Part shown: one piece after another, positions 13,320-19,716 of the stretch | Layout of the letters: every line of letters starts with the position of its first letter | Numbering within the stretch: position 1 is the first letter of the stretch | From: an uncultured Fretibacterium sp. | GTDB lineage: Bacteria; Synergistota; Synergistia; Synergistales; Aminobacteriaceae | Direction: 5' to 3' | Assembly (NCBI GenBank): GCA_937915835.1 | Contig: CALGHA010000115.1 | Location: forward strand, 1-19,716 | DNA: 19,716 nt | Program-made: the position numbers and the translations under genes | The notes under the pieces: model-generated | Databases searched by the model: none | Told to the model about the DNA's origin: nothing | Seen by the model: the letters and a program-made list of their open reading frames with translations, nothing else

Positions 13320-16148
13320 TTAGCGCGCAATCTTCCTCTTCAGAATAATCATGCCGGCAAACAGCATTAATGCAAAGGACCCTGATACTTCACATCCTCC
13401 GCCTCCGTTTGATTCTCCGATATTATTTTCACCATTATTATTATCGTCAATGATATTATTGCCGCCCTGAGAAACTGACAGGCTTACTGAATTTGTGCTT
13501 ACTGTATGATTTTCATCGTCAGTTATTAGGCAATGATATTTATTCCCGTCATCAAATAAACTTACAGGGCCGCTTGAATACGCTGAACTTGTCGCGCCGG
13601 TTATTATCGTCCAGCCTCTGCCGTCGTTGCGATTAATATTCCATTGATAACTTAAGCCGTTTCCTGATGCCTCAACAGTAAAGTTCGCATATTCTCCCGC
13701 ATTCACGCTCTGATTCGCGGGCTGCTTCGTAATATTTATCCTTCCTAATGAGCTGTTCGGAACAAGATAATCATCAACTTCACCGTCGCCGTCGTTATCG
13801 ATTTCAAGCACTGTAGTTTTCGAGTCGTCCGTACCTGTCTTAATGAACGTATTAGGCGTTATTGGAATATTTCTGAAGGAGTCTTCCTTGTAAATTTCAT
13901 CGTTCCCATTGAAATAGCGTATATCGTAATCCATCGTGCCCGTATCCGTTCCGTTAAGAGTAATCGAGAAATTCGGTGAATGATTGACGCACAACATTTT
14001 AATATCATCGCTGAGACCTATAACATCAAGCCTCCCGAATGAAGATGAACTCTTGAAATTTTCAAGTGACGAATTGAGTTCTTCACCTGAGGGGTTCGAT
14101 ATGCTGACATCAACGGGACACGCAATACGAACAACAATATAGCCGTCATTTCGCATATTGCTTCCTGGTATGTCTGAAGTCTGGTTATTGAGTTTGCTGA
14201 TTATCCAGTCAATGCATTCGTCCTCACTTACAACTCCTCCGTGATTTGTGCTGAACGTTAAAACTCGTACACCTTTCTCAAGGTTATTCAGCTGTTCACT
14301 GATGCTTGCTGAGTAATACGGGACAGTTCCATCACCGTTAATTGTATATTTGAGATCATCTTCATATAGCTCTTTGTTAATGTTATTATTTACAGATCTG
14401 AATTTTATCGCCGTAATTGTAGGCTGACCTATTCCCACAATAAAATATGACTTGTCGTACTTAAGCAGCGCATTATAATATCCAGCCTTTAATGATTTCT
14501 GAAATTCATAGCATGCATCGTAATCTGCAAATTCATTCCGGCATATGTCTTGATAATCTTGGAACGATAATTCCTCATTTTCATCGGTAAACAGTTTATT
14601 TCTATACATGGGAAGACGTTTAATATAGTTTTCAGATGGTACAAGCTCCCCAACCCCTAAAAAGGAAGTCTTAAGTTTCTTACTCATTCCCCCCAGCAAT
14701 AATGCCCAGTCTTGCAAAGTATCTCCGAGTAAATGCCGTGTTAATACACAATGGAGCAGCTTCGGTGAACCTTCATATGGTGTTCCGCAGGTAACGATAA
14801 CATCAACTTTTTGATCAGCACTATGTTCCTGGAAATATCTTGAGGCTACAATACCGCCCATTGAGTGGCACACCAGATTTACTTTTTTTGCGCCGGTATC
14901 TTTTAATATTGTATTAATGCATTCATTTAATTTTTTGGCACTGTCTTTATTACTCTGCCGCCAGTCATAGCTGAAGAAATACACAGGACGATAGTTATTT
15001 TCTGACGAGTATTCCTCACATAAACGCTGTACTAGGTTTTTATACGCTTCCAGAGCACCATACTCTTGCTCGCTCTCATACTTGTTGTTCTGAACTTCAT
15101 ATGGACGAAGGTAAACAGTATTGGATAAATCCATACGCCGGTTCAATATTCCGAACTCAGGAAAAGCAAGACTGGCCAGTATTAAAGCTAAACTTCTGTA
15201 CGGATGACCTTTTAACAGCTCGTACAGAGCGGCGTAGACTTGAGGCCCTATAATCTTTTCCGAAAGCGTTTTTAAATAATCAGTCCCGCCTGAAGCATCC
15301 TTTACTATAGGATCCCACGCTTGATTTTCCTCATTATATGCAGAGTCGTTTATGAAAAATCTGCTGCCCATAACACCTGGTATTATGATTACTGGGGTAT
15401 GATCGCCGCTCAAAACATCATCAGCAATTTCTCCAAACGTGAACTCTAATTTATCAACGTCCGTAACTTCATAATATGAACCGTCGCTTGCCAAGTCCTT
15501 CATGAAGCGCCTTCCGAACTCCAAATATCTGCCATAAAGACTGTGAAAAAAGCCAAGTGTATAAATATTATAACCATTTTGCTTGAGCGTCTGAGCAATA
15601 TTATATGCAGCGTTAGCATACCTGTAGTTTGAATAATCGCTGTAAACATAAGGGCCGTCCTGGCGTTCTCCATTTTCAGGAAGTCCATCTGAACACAGCA
15701 CTATATTCTTAACTGCTCCATTTACGGTGATATTTTCTAAAAGCTCGCCGGCAAGTTCAAGTGAGCCGTGAATATTTGTGCCGCCATCTGCATAGAGTGT
15801 GTCAATTTGGGAACTTAATTCTTCGAAATCACTTGTGAACTCATTCAATATTGAAGCATTAGTATTCAGAGAAATTAGAGCAGCATAATTATTCCCCTGA
15901 GCGTTTAGAATTTGCTGACAAAACTTTTTAGCCGCTTCCTTCTGAACTTTCACCGGGTCGCCGCGCATACTGCCAGATGTGTCCAATATCAAGACGACAT
16001 AACGATTAGTTTCTGCCGCAAACGCTGAACTTGATAATATCAACGCGATAATAGTTGCTAAAACGACATGAATAACAAAAGAGAAATTTGATAGGAGCTT
16101 ACCTGTTAAGAGACAATAATGTTGACTTGACTTGACTTGACTTGACAA
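13320..16148 (-). CDS. Secreted vWA + LCAT-like lipase + Ig-like protein with Synerg-CTERM tail
   Basis: A 942-codon frame encoding an exported multidomain protein; residue numbers count from the TTG at 16148. The hydrophobic stretch 22-43 ending SSAFA/AETN looks like a signal peptide. The vWA domain (47-245) has MIDAS DTSGS (56-60), Thr124 and Asp154, so it probably binds metal and a protein ligand. An alpha/beta hydrolase of the lecithin:cholesterol acyltransferase type (about 250-655) has VIIIPGVMGSRF, nucleophile Ser429 in CHSMGG, Asp606 in NGDGTVP and His636 in TNHGG, so the triad looks complete. Cys replaces the first Gly of GxSxG. A Ca-binding-like DNDGDGEVDD (784-793) precedes an Ig-like domain (805-893). 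An Asn/Gly-rich spacer leads to the tail GGGGCEVSG, hydrophobic helix, KRKIAR. The 5' end is uncertain: TTG 16148 has no ribosome site, and the ATGs at 16164/16161 are out of frame with the present five repeats. Confidence 0.85.
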   Translation of the reverse strand: MSSQVKSSQHYCLLTGKLLSNFSFVIHVVLATIIALILSSSAFAAETNRYVVLILDTSGSMRGDPVKVQKEAAKKFCQQILNAQGNNYAALISLNTNASILNEFTSDFEELSSQIDTLYADGGTNIHGSLELAGELLENITVNGAVKNIVLCSDGLPENGERQDGPYVYSDYSNYRYANAAYNIAQTLKQNGYNIYTLGFFHSLYGRYLEFGRRFMKDLASDGSYYEVTDVDKLEFTFGEIADDVLSGDHTPVIIIPGVMGSRFFINDSAYNEENQAWDPIVKDASGGTDYLKTLSEKIIGPQVYAALYELLKGHPYRSLALILASLAFPEFGILNRRMDLSNTVYLRPYEVQNNKYESEQEYGALEAYKNLVQRLCEEYSSENNYRPVYFFSYDWRQSNKDSAKKLNECINTILKDTGAKKVNLVCHSMGGIVASRYFQEHSADQKVDVIVTCGTPYEGSPKLLHCVLTRHLLGDTLQDWALLLGGMSKKLKTSFLGVGELVPSENYIKRLPMYRNKLFTDENEELSFQDYQDICRNEFADYDACYEFQKSLKAGYYNALLKYDKSYFIVGIGQPTITAIKFRSVNNNINKELYEDDLKYTINGDGTVPYYSASISEQLNNLEKGVRVLTFSTNHGGVVSEDECIDWIISKLNNQTSDIPGSNMRNDGYIVVRIACPVDVSISNPSGEELNSSLENFKSSSSFGRLDVIGLSDDIKMLCVNHSPNFSITLNGTDTGTMDYDIRYFNGNDEIYKEDSFRNIPITPNTFIKTGTDDSKTTVLEIDNDGDGEVDDYLVPNSSLGRINITKQPANQSVNAGEYANFTVEASGNGLSYQWNINRNDGRGWTIITGATSSAYSSGPVSLFDDGNKYHCLITDDENHTVSTNSVSLSVSQGGNNIIDDNNNGENNIGESNGGGGCEVSGSFALMLFAGMIILKRKIAR
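16122..16146. repeat. Five tandem copies of TTGAC (GTCAA on the gene strand)
   Basis: A perfect 25-bp pentanucleotide repeat between a possible ATG start (16164/16161) and the signal-peptide region of the vWA-lipase. Reading from either ATG with five copies stops at 16099 after about 20 codons. With three or six copies the same ATG joins the 942-codon frame. The unit length is not a multiple of three, so slippage would switch frame. Alternatively it lies at the transcription start. Confidence 0.9.
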
Positions 16149-16149
16149 A

Positions 16150-16179
16150 ATTATACTTCATCATTTTCGTTCGTGTCAA
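16150..16179 (-). promoter_or_regulatory. Consensus promoter overlapping the 5' end of the vWA-lipase gene
   Basis: Minus-strand TTGACA (16174-16179), an 18-nt spacer and TATAAT (16150-16155) form a full-consensus sigma-70 promoter. If it is used, transcription starts inside the TTGAC repeats. The ATGs at 16164/16161 would then lie in the spacer and not be translated from this transcript. Confidence 0.55.
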
Positions 16180-16204
16180 GCTCCTTTCTGATAAAATTTT
16201 GACA

Positions 16205-16213
16205 ATTATAGCA
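16205..16213 (-). promoter_or_regulatory. Extended -10 element upstream of the vWA-lipase gene
   Basis: Minus-strand TGCTATAAT, an extended -10 without a clear -35. A transcript from here would include AAAGGAG (around 16181-16187) and then the ATGs at 16164/16161, 16 nt further on. This would support translation through the TTGAC repeat. Confidence 0.4.
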
Positions 16214-16242
16214 TAAAAAAATATCCCTCCCGTTTTTGCTTT

Positions 16243-16291
16243 ACAATCCGGCTTGAGCGGGGCGGGGGGGGGGGAGCGAAAGCCGGATTGT
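16243..16291. repeat. Strong hairpin enclosing an 11-G tract
   Basis: A perfect 12-bp inverted repeat, ACAATCCGGCTT (16243-16254) and AAGCCGGATTGT (16280-16291), encloses a G-rich loop with eleven consecutive G (16264-16274) after GGGGC. No T-run follows on either strand, so it is not a classic intrinsic terminator. It could be a REP-like element, an RNA stabiliser or terminator at the EF-G 3' end, or the footprint of a small mobile element. Confidence 0.75.
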
Positions 16292-16340
16292 CTCTCTATA
16301 AGGTCATAAGATTTTTTAAGCATAACAGGAGGAAATTATG

Positions 16341-16396
16341 TTAACTCATCTTTAAATTATGAGCGGCAATTACTTTTTCAAAACTTCACCAGAAAT
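16341..16396 (-). pseudogene. Degenerate copy of the EF-G 3' end
   Basis: Just past the intact EF-G stop, the minus strand decodes, allowing one missing base, as SGEVLKK then VIAAHNLKMS and a stop. The intact protein ends PGEIAKKVIAAHKKEDEDEE. At DNA level 16357-16373 and 16429-16445 agree in 16 of 17 bases, a 72-bp offset. It is a relic of a tandem duplication or of a lost second EF-G-like gene. Confidence 0.6.
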
Positions 16397-16403
16397 ATTT
16401 TGC

Positions 16404-18494
16404 TTACTCTTCGTCCTCGTCTTCCTTCTTATGAGCAGCAATTACCTTCTTCGCTATTTCGCCTGGAACTTCCTCATAATGCGAGTATTCCATCGAGAAT
16501 GAGCCCTCACCTGAAGTCATTGAGCGTAAATCCGTCGCATATCTGAACATTTCGGCCAATGGAACTTGAGCTTTGACAACCTGCAATTTCCCGTGTCCTT
16601 CCATTCCCATAACTCGGCCGCGTCTGGAGTTGAAATCGCCCATTACGTCGCCCATGAACTGATCCGGAACAGTAACTTCAACGTCCATTACCGGTTCAAG
16701 CAAAACAGGATTTGCGTCCATAATGCCCTTCCTGAACGATAAACGAGTTGCAAGTTTGAACGACATTTCGGAGCTGTCGACATCGTGATATGAGCCGTAA
16801 TAAAGTTCAGCGCTGAAGTCAACAACTGGGAAACCTGCAAGAGGGCCGGAAGTCATATATTCGCGCAAACCTTTTTCGACTGCCGGGATAAAGTTTCTCG
16901 GGACTGCTCCGCCTACGACGCTGTCAATGAACTCAAAGCCTGCTCCTCTTTCAAGCGGACGATAACGAATATAAACATCGCCGTACTGCCCATGTCCTCC
17001 GGATTGCTTCTTGTGCTTACCCTGAGCTTCGGACATCTTGCGGATTGTCTCACGATAAGGAACTTGCGGGGTCTTCGTGTCTAAGTCAACGTTGTAACGT
17101 TCCTTCATCTTTGAGAGAACTATATTAATGTGCATATCTCCCATTCCAGATAAAACATTGTCGCGGGTCTCGGCGTTTTTCTCGAATGTTAAGCTGCAAT
17201 CCTCTTCAAGAATACGTGAAATTGCATTACCGAGTTTGTCTTCATCTGCACGAGTTTTAGCGATGACCGCAACACTGTAAACAGGCTTCGGGAACTCGAT
17301 TGCTGGGAATTGTGCTGAAAATCCGCCTTTTGTCGCCAAAGTATGACCAACTCTCGCGCTCTGGAGCTTCGGGATTGCTACGATGTCGCCGGCGATAACT
17401 TCTTTTACGTCCTTGCCGTCTTTACCCGTCATAATCTTGAATGAGCTGATACGTTCATCTTCGCCCTTGTTGACGTTGTAAATGTTGCTGCCCTCAGACG
17501 AAAGCGAACCCGAATACACGCGCATGAACGATAATTTGCCGACGAAAGCGTCCGCCATGACCTTAAAGCAAAGTGCTGAGAACGGTGCGTCAGTTTTCGG
17601 CTCAACCGTAACTTTTTTATCGCCGTCAAGTGCTTCAACAGCTCCGATATCAACAGGCGACGGGAAATAATCAGCTACGAAATCCATAAACTGAGGAACT
17701 CCGATATTGGCCGTTGATGAGAGCGCGAATACTGGCATAATTCGTTTCGACGCAATAGCCTTCTTCAGTGTACGTTCAAAGTCAGCTTCTGAGATTGTTT
17801 CACCCTCAAGATATTTCTCCATGAGTTCATCGTCCATTTCAACAGCAGCTTCAACAAGAGCTTCATGTGCGCTTTCTCTCTCGTCAGCCAAGTCCGCAGG
17901 AATTTCGCCCTCTGTGAATTTTCCGGATCCATCGGGTTTATACGTGTATGCTTTACCCTTGAGCACGTCGACAACTCCCGTAAATTTATCGGCTGAACCA
18001 ATCGGAAGCAAAACAGGCAGAGCATTCTGTGAGAATTGGCCCTTAATGTCCGCTAAAACTTTCTCGAAATCCGCGTTTTCTCTGTCCATTTTTGAGATTA
18101 CGAACGAGACCGGAGCGTTATGATGTTCGGCATATTCCCAAGCCTTTGACGTTTGAACCTCGATGCCGCCGACTGAGCTTACAAGAATTACGGCCGTATC
18201 AGCAACTCGGATTGCCGCGCTCATTTCTCCGGTGAAGTCTGCATAACCGGGAGCGTCAAGCACGTAAAAAGTTTTGCCTTTACGTTCAAGTGTTAAGAGT
18301 GATGTGCTGATTGAGATATTGCGTTTTTGTTCTTCTGATTGGAAATCGCTGACAGTGTTACCGTTCTGAACATTTCCCATACGAGTGATATTGCCGTTGT
18401 CGAAGAGCATAGCTTCAGCGAGTGAAGTTTTTCCGGCTCCTCCGTGTGCACATAATGCGAAACTCCGTGTGTCTTCGGGTTTACGTACCCCCAT
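16404..18494 (-). CDS. Elongation factor G paralog (FusA2-like)
   Basis: A 696-residue translational GTPase of the EF-G family, normally driving ribosomal translocation or, in some paralogs, ribosome recycling. P-loop AHGGAGKTS is at 16-24, switch I EEQKRNIS at 54-61 (RNIS rather than the usual RGIT), DAPGYADF at 80-87, and G4 is SKMD (134-137) instead of NKMD. Domain IV has GQYGDVYIRYRPLERG and the tip loop SYHDVDSSEMSFK. Domain V ends RSMTSGEGSFSMEYSHYEEVP, followed by an acidic tail. These departures are typical of the second EF-G class rather than housekeeping FusA, which normally lies in the str operon; no rpsG, rpsL or tuf is next to it. GGGAAGGTG precedes ATG 18494 by about 11 nt. A decayed copy of its 3' end follows it. 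Essentiality is not inferable. Confidence 0.92.
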   Translation of the reverse strand: MGVRKPEDTRSFALCAHGGAGKTSLAEAMLFDNGNITRMGNVQNGNTVSDFQSEEQKRNISISTSLLTLERKGKTFYVLDAPGYADFTGEMSAAIRVADTAVILVSSVGGIEVQTSKAWEYAEHHNAPVSFVISKMDRENADFEKVLADIKGQFSQNALPVLLPIGSADKFTGVVDVLKGKAYTYKPDGSGKFTEGEIPADLADERESAHEALVEAAVEMDDELMEKYLEGETISEADFERTLKKAIASKRIMPVFALSSTANIGVPQFMDFVADYFPSPVDIGAVEALDGDKKVTVEPKTDAPFSALCFKVMADAFVGKLSFMRVYSGSLSSEGSNIYNVNKGEDERISSFKIMTGKDGKDVKEVIAGDIVAIPKLQSARVGHTLATKGGFSAQFPAIEFPKPVYSVAVIAKTRADEDKLGNAISRILEEDCSLTFEKNAETRDNVLSGMGDMHINIVLSKMKERYNVDLDTKTPQVPYRETIRKMSEAQGKHKKQSGGHGQYGDVYIRYRPLERGAGFEFIDSVVGGAVPRNFIPAVEKGLREYMTSGPLAGFPVVDFSAELYYGSYHDVDSSEMSFKLATRLSFRKGIMDANPVLLEPVMDVEVTVPDQFMGDVMGDFNSRRGRVMGMEGHGKLQVVKAQVPLAEMFRYATDLRSMTSGEGSFSMEYSHYEEVPGEIAKKVIAAHKKEDEDEE

Positions 18495-18556
18495 AATGAA
18501 TAAACACCTTCCCTTATGAATTGTAATCGTGATAAATTTTTTATTTGATTGGGATT

Positions 18557-18562
18557 ATTATA
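18557..18562 (-). promoter_or_regulatory. Possible -10 box of the EF-G gene
   Basis: A perfect minus-strand TATAAT within the AT-rich 224-bp gap between EF-G and the two-receiver gene. The best -35 at 17 nt is only CGTCAA (18580-18585). Predicted leader is about 55-60 nt. Nothing else was recognised in this gap apart from the terminator at 18675-18712. Confidence 0.35.
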
Positions 18563-18674
18563 TTACGTTAAATGAAATTTTGACGCTGAATTTTATTGAG
18601 AGTGAGAAAATTTTCTTTATAACATAGGACAGCATAAAGATGGCACACTTAACGAAAATAGCTTCATGTTCATG

Positions 18675-18712
18675 AAAAAAAAATCTCCCCGTTGATTACC
18701 TCAGCAGGGAGA
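18675..18712 (-). terminator. Terminator of the two-receiver regulator gene
   Basis: Stem TCTCCC (18684-18689) with GGGAGA (18707-18712), extended by inner TTGA/TCAG pairing, is followed on the minus strand by nine T residues (18683-18675). It lies 6 bp after the stop codon. Confidence 0.88.
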
Positions 18713-18718
18713 AAAATT

Positions 18719-19426
18719 TTATTTCCCGTCAAAAAAGTTCTGGATTATTCCCTTAATCTCCTTCAACGGTAAAGTCTTCAGCATATGACCTTCGGGCTTC
18801 AGCGCTTCGATTTTCTCAATGCTCCCGGCATCGGTCTTAGCTGTCAGGAACATCACAGGAATTTTCGCCGTCTTCGCATTGTTCCGTATAGCTTCTAGAA
18901 CTTGAGGCCCATTCATCTCCGGCATTTCGTAATCCAGCAAGATCATATCAGGCGCAAATCGTTCAAGAATTTTCAACGCGTTAGCTCCAGAATTAGCCGG
19001 CAAAACTTTATAGCTCGTGCTTAATCCCTCACGCAAAGTCTTAATCATCACGGAATCATCATCAACAAGTAATATCATTCTCTGAAAATCTTTTGCGTCC
19101 TTCGAAAGTTCCGAAAGTTTATCGCGTATCTCGTTGGCGTTAAACGGTCGGATTAACGCTTCGGCTCCGGAAATTTTCACCCCGTCAACTTCCGCTTGAG
19201 TTCCAAGCAAAAATATCTTCGTGTTCGTGAACGTCTTTAACTTCTCGGCTAACTTTTCAGGGCTTTCAAGTCCGGCCAAGTTCACAAGAATAAATTTCGG
19301 GACATAATCAACTTCATCGCTTGAACGTGAACGGGTAATCTCGAAAGTGTCGCTCAAATTCTTAATCAGCATATCAGCTCCCATTGCGGGCCTGTCGCTG
19401 ATGTACAAAACTTTTTCTTTATTCAT
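18719..19426 (-). CDS. Response regulator with degenerate and canonical receiver domains
   Basis: A 235-residue protein of two receiver-like domains without a DNA-binding or enzymatic output. Domain 2 (about 116-233) is canonical: acidic pair Asp122/Asp123 in LLVDDDS, phospho-acceptor Asp165 in MILLDYEMPEMNG, Thr195 in FLTAK and Lys217, followed by Thr rather than the usual Pro. Domain 1 (1 to about 108) keeps the fold pattern but has Asn49 where the Asp would be (KFILVNLAG) and Arg-Pro (LIRPF) in place of Lys-Pro, so it is probably not phosphorylated. ATG 19426 follows GGGAG. The gap to the preceding stop codon is 12 bp, so it is co-transcribed with the probable hybrid kinase. It likely takes phosphate from that kinase or acts as a protein-interaction adaptor. 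Confidence 0.85.
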   Translation of the reverse strand: MNKEKVLYISDRPAMGADMLIKNLSDTFEITRSRSSDEVDYVPKFILVNLAGLESPEKLAEKLKTFTNTKIFLLGTQAEVDGVKISGAEALIRPFNANEIRDKLSELSKDAKDFQRMILLVDDDSVMIKTLREGLSTSYKVLPANSGANALKILERFAPDMILLDYEMPEMNGPQVLEAIRNNAKTAKIPVMFLTAKTDAGSIEKIEALKPEGHMLKTLPLKEIKGIIQNFFDGK

Positions 19427-19438
19427 AATCTCAGCTCC

Positions 19439-19716
19439 CTATAAATTTTTTAATGCCTCGTCAAGTCCGCCCCAATCCGCACTGTCTGCACACATCGCTA
19501 TTTTATTGAAGCGTTCACTCTCATTGTCGGGAATTTTATACTCTCTCAGCATAGCGATTATTCCGTCGATCGAATCACTGTCAAACATTGAAGCAAATTC
19601 TTTTATTGCCTCGTATGCTTCATGAAGTCTCTCAATGTCAATAACTTCTGCGTTGTCGTCTTGAGCGTAAAGCGGTGATAATTTCTCAAGATAGCTCCGG
19701 TAATTGGCCAGAAGGT
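19439..19716 (-). CDS. C-terminal end of a probable hybrid sensor kinase/response regulator (5' cut)
   Basis: The last 91 codons of a gene entering from the right edge. Hand translation gives LLANYRSYLEKLSPLYAQDD, then IDIERLHEAYEAIKEFASMF, IIAMLREYKIPDN and DSADWGGLDEALKNL before TAG at 19439-19441. The helical L-x-x-Y-R-S-Y then ERLHEAYEAIKEFASMFD pattern resembles the tail after the Hpt or receiver region of multi-domain signalling proteins. That is recalled resemblance, not a motif proof. It sits 12 bp upstream of the two-receiver gene and its stop overlaps that gene's ribosome site, so they form one operon. The missing upstream part decides its function. Confidence 0.6.
   Translation of the reverse strand, partial: LLANYRSYLEKLSPLYAQDDNAEVIDIERLHEAYEAIKEFASMFDSDSIDGIIAMLREYKIPDNESERFNKIAMCADSADWGGLDEALKNL

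Noticed and set aside
16099..16323. 74-codon minus-strand frame including the 11-G hairpin and the ATG-ATG
   Set aside because: Its N-terminal part crosses the hairpin and G tract and has no family-like content. Only the stretch from the ATG pair is considered, as the possible start of the vWA-lipase.
16328..16358. AGGAGG plus ATG micro-ORF (MLTHL) on the plus strand
   Set aside because: Perfect ribosome site but only five codons, no promoter seen, and it overlaps the EF-G relic on the opposite strand; treated as chance.
17707..18123. 138-codon plus-strand frame antisense to EF-G
   Set aside because: Ser-rich translation typical of a shadow of a conserved gene; no ribosome site or recognisable domain.

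Overview
The window looks like chromosome from an uncultured, fairly AT-rich member of the Synergistota, probably host-associated. The strongest clue is the large secreted protein at 13320-16148. It ends in a Gly-rich/Cys, hydrophobic, Lys/Arg tail of the Synerg-CTERM type. A V-type ATPase operon, an FusA2-like EF-G paralog and a GGDEF protein fit that assignment. The host-associated part is inference.

Layout. (1) 1-2303, minus strand: the start of a V/A-type ATPase operon, subunit H then subunit I, with I cut by the left edge. (2) 2562-9149, plus strand: five tightly packed genes ending at a hairpin terminator. They encode a large dynamin-like GTPase, two paralogous small P-loop proteins (one with a membrane anchor and coiled coil), a second membrane-anchored coiled-coil protein, and a seven-TM protein with a degenerate GGDEF domain. 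I do not recognise this as a described system; it is the main candidate for new biology here. (3) 9190-10200, minus: a flavin reductase-like gene followed by a decayed flavodoxin-type reductase. (4) 10398-13124, minus: a Cof-type HAD phosphatase and a sucrose-family PTS EIIBCA permease, forming a small sugar operon with a clear promoter and terminator. (5) 13320-16148, minus: a secreted protein joining a von Willebrand A domain, an LCAT-like lipase and an Ig-like domain. A five-copy TTGAC pentanucleotide repeat sits exactly at its 5' end, where copy number could alter frame or expression. (6) 16243-16396: a strong hairpin enclosing an 11-G tract, and a decayed copy of the EF-G 3' end. (7) 16404-18494, minus: the EF-G paralog. 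(8) 18719-19716, minus: a two-receiver regulator after the end of what is probably a hybrid sensor kinase.

How the genes may work together. The plus-strand operon can be read as a membrane-associated nucleotide-switch complex. The dynamin-like protein and the P-loop pair would act in the cytoplasm, two single-TM proteins would project coiled coils across the membrane, and the seven-TM/GGDEF-like protein would sense a signal. That is inference from domain layout and tight gene spacing. A near-identical 20-bp element lies upstream of both this operon and the flavin reductase gene and may link their control. No tRNA, rRNA, insertion sequence or CRISPR array was seen.
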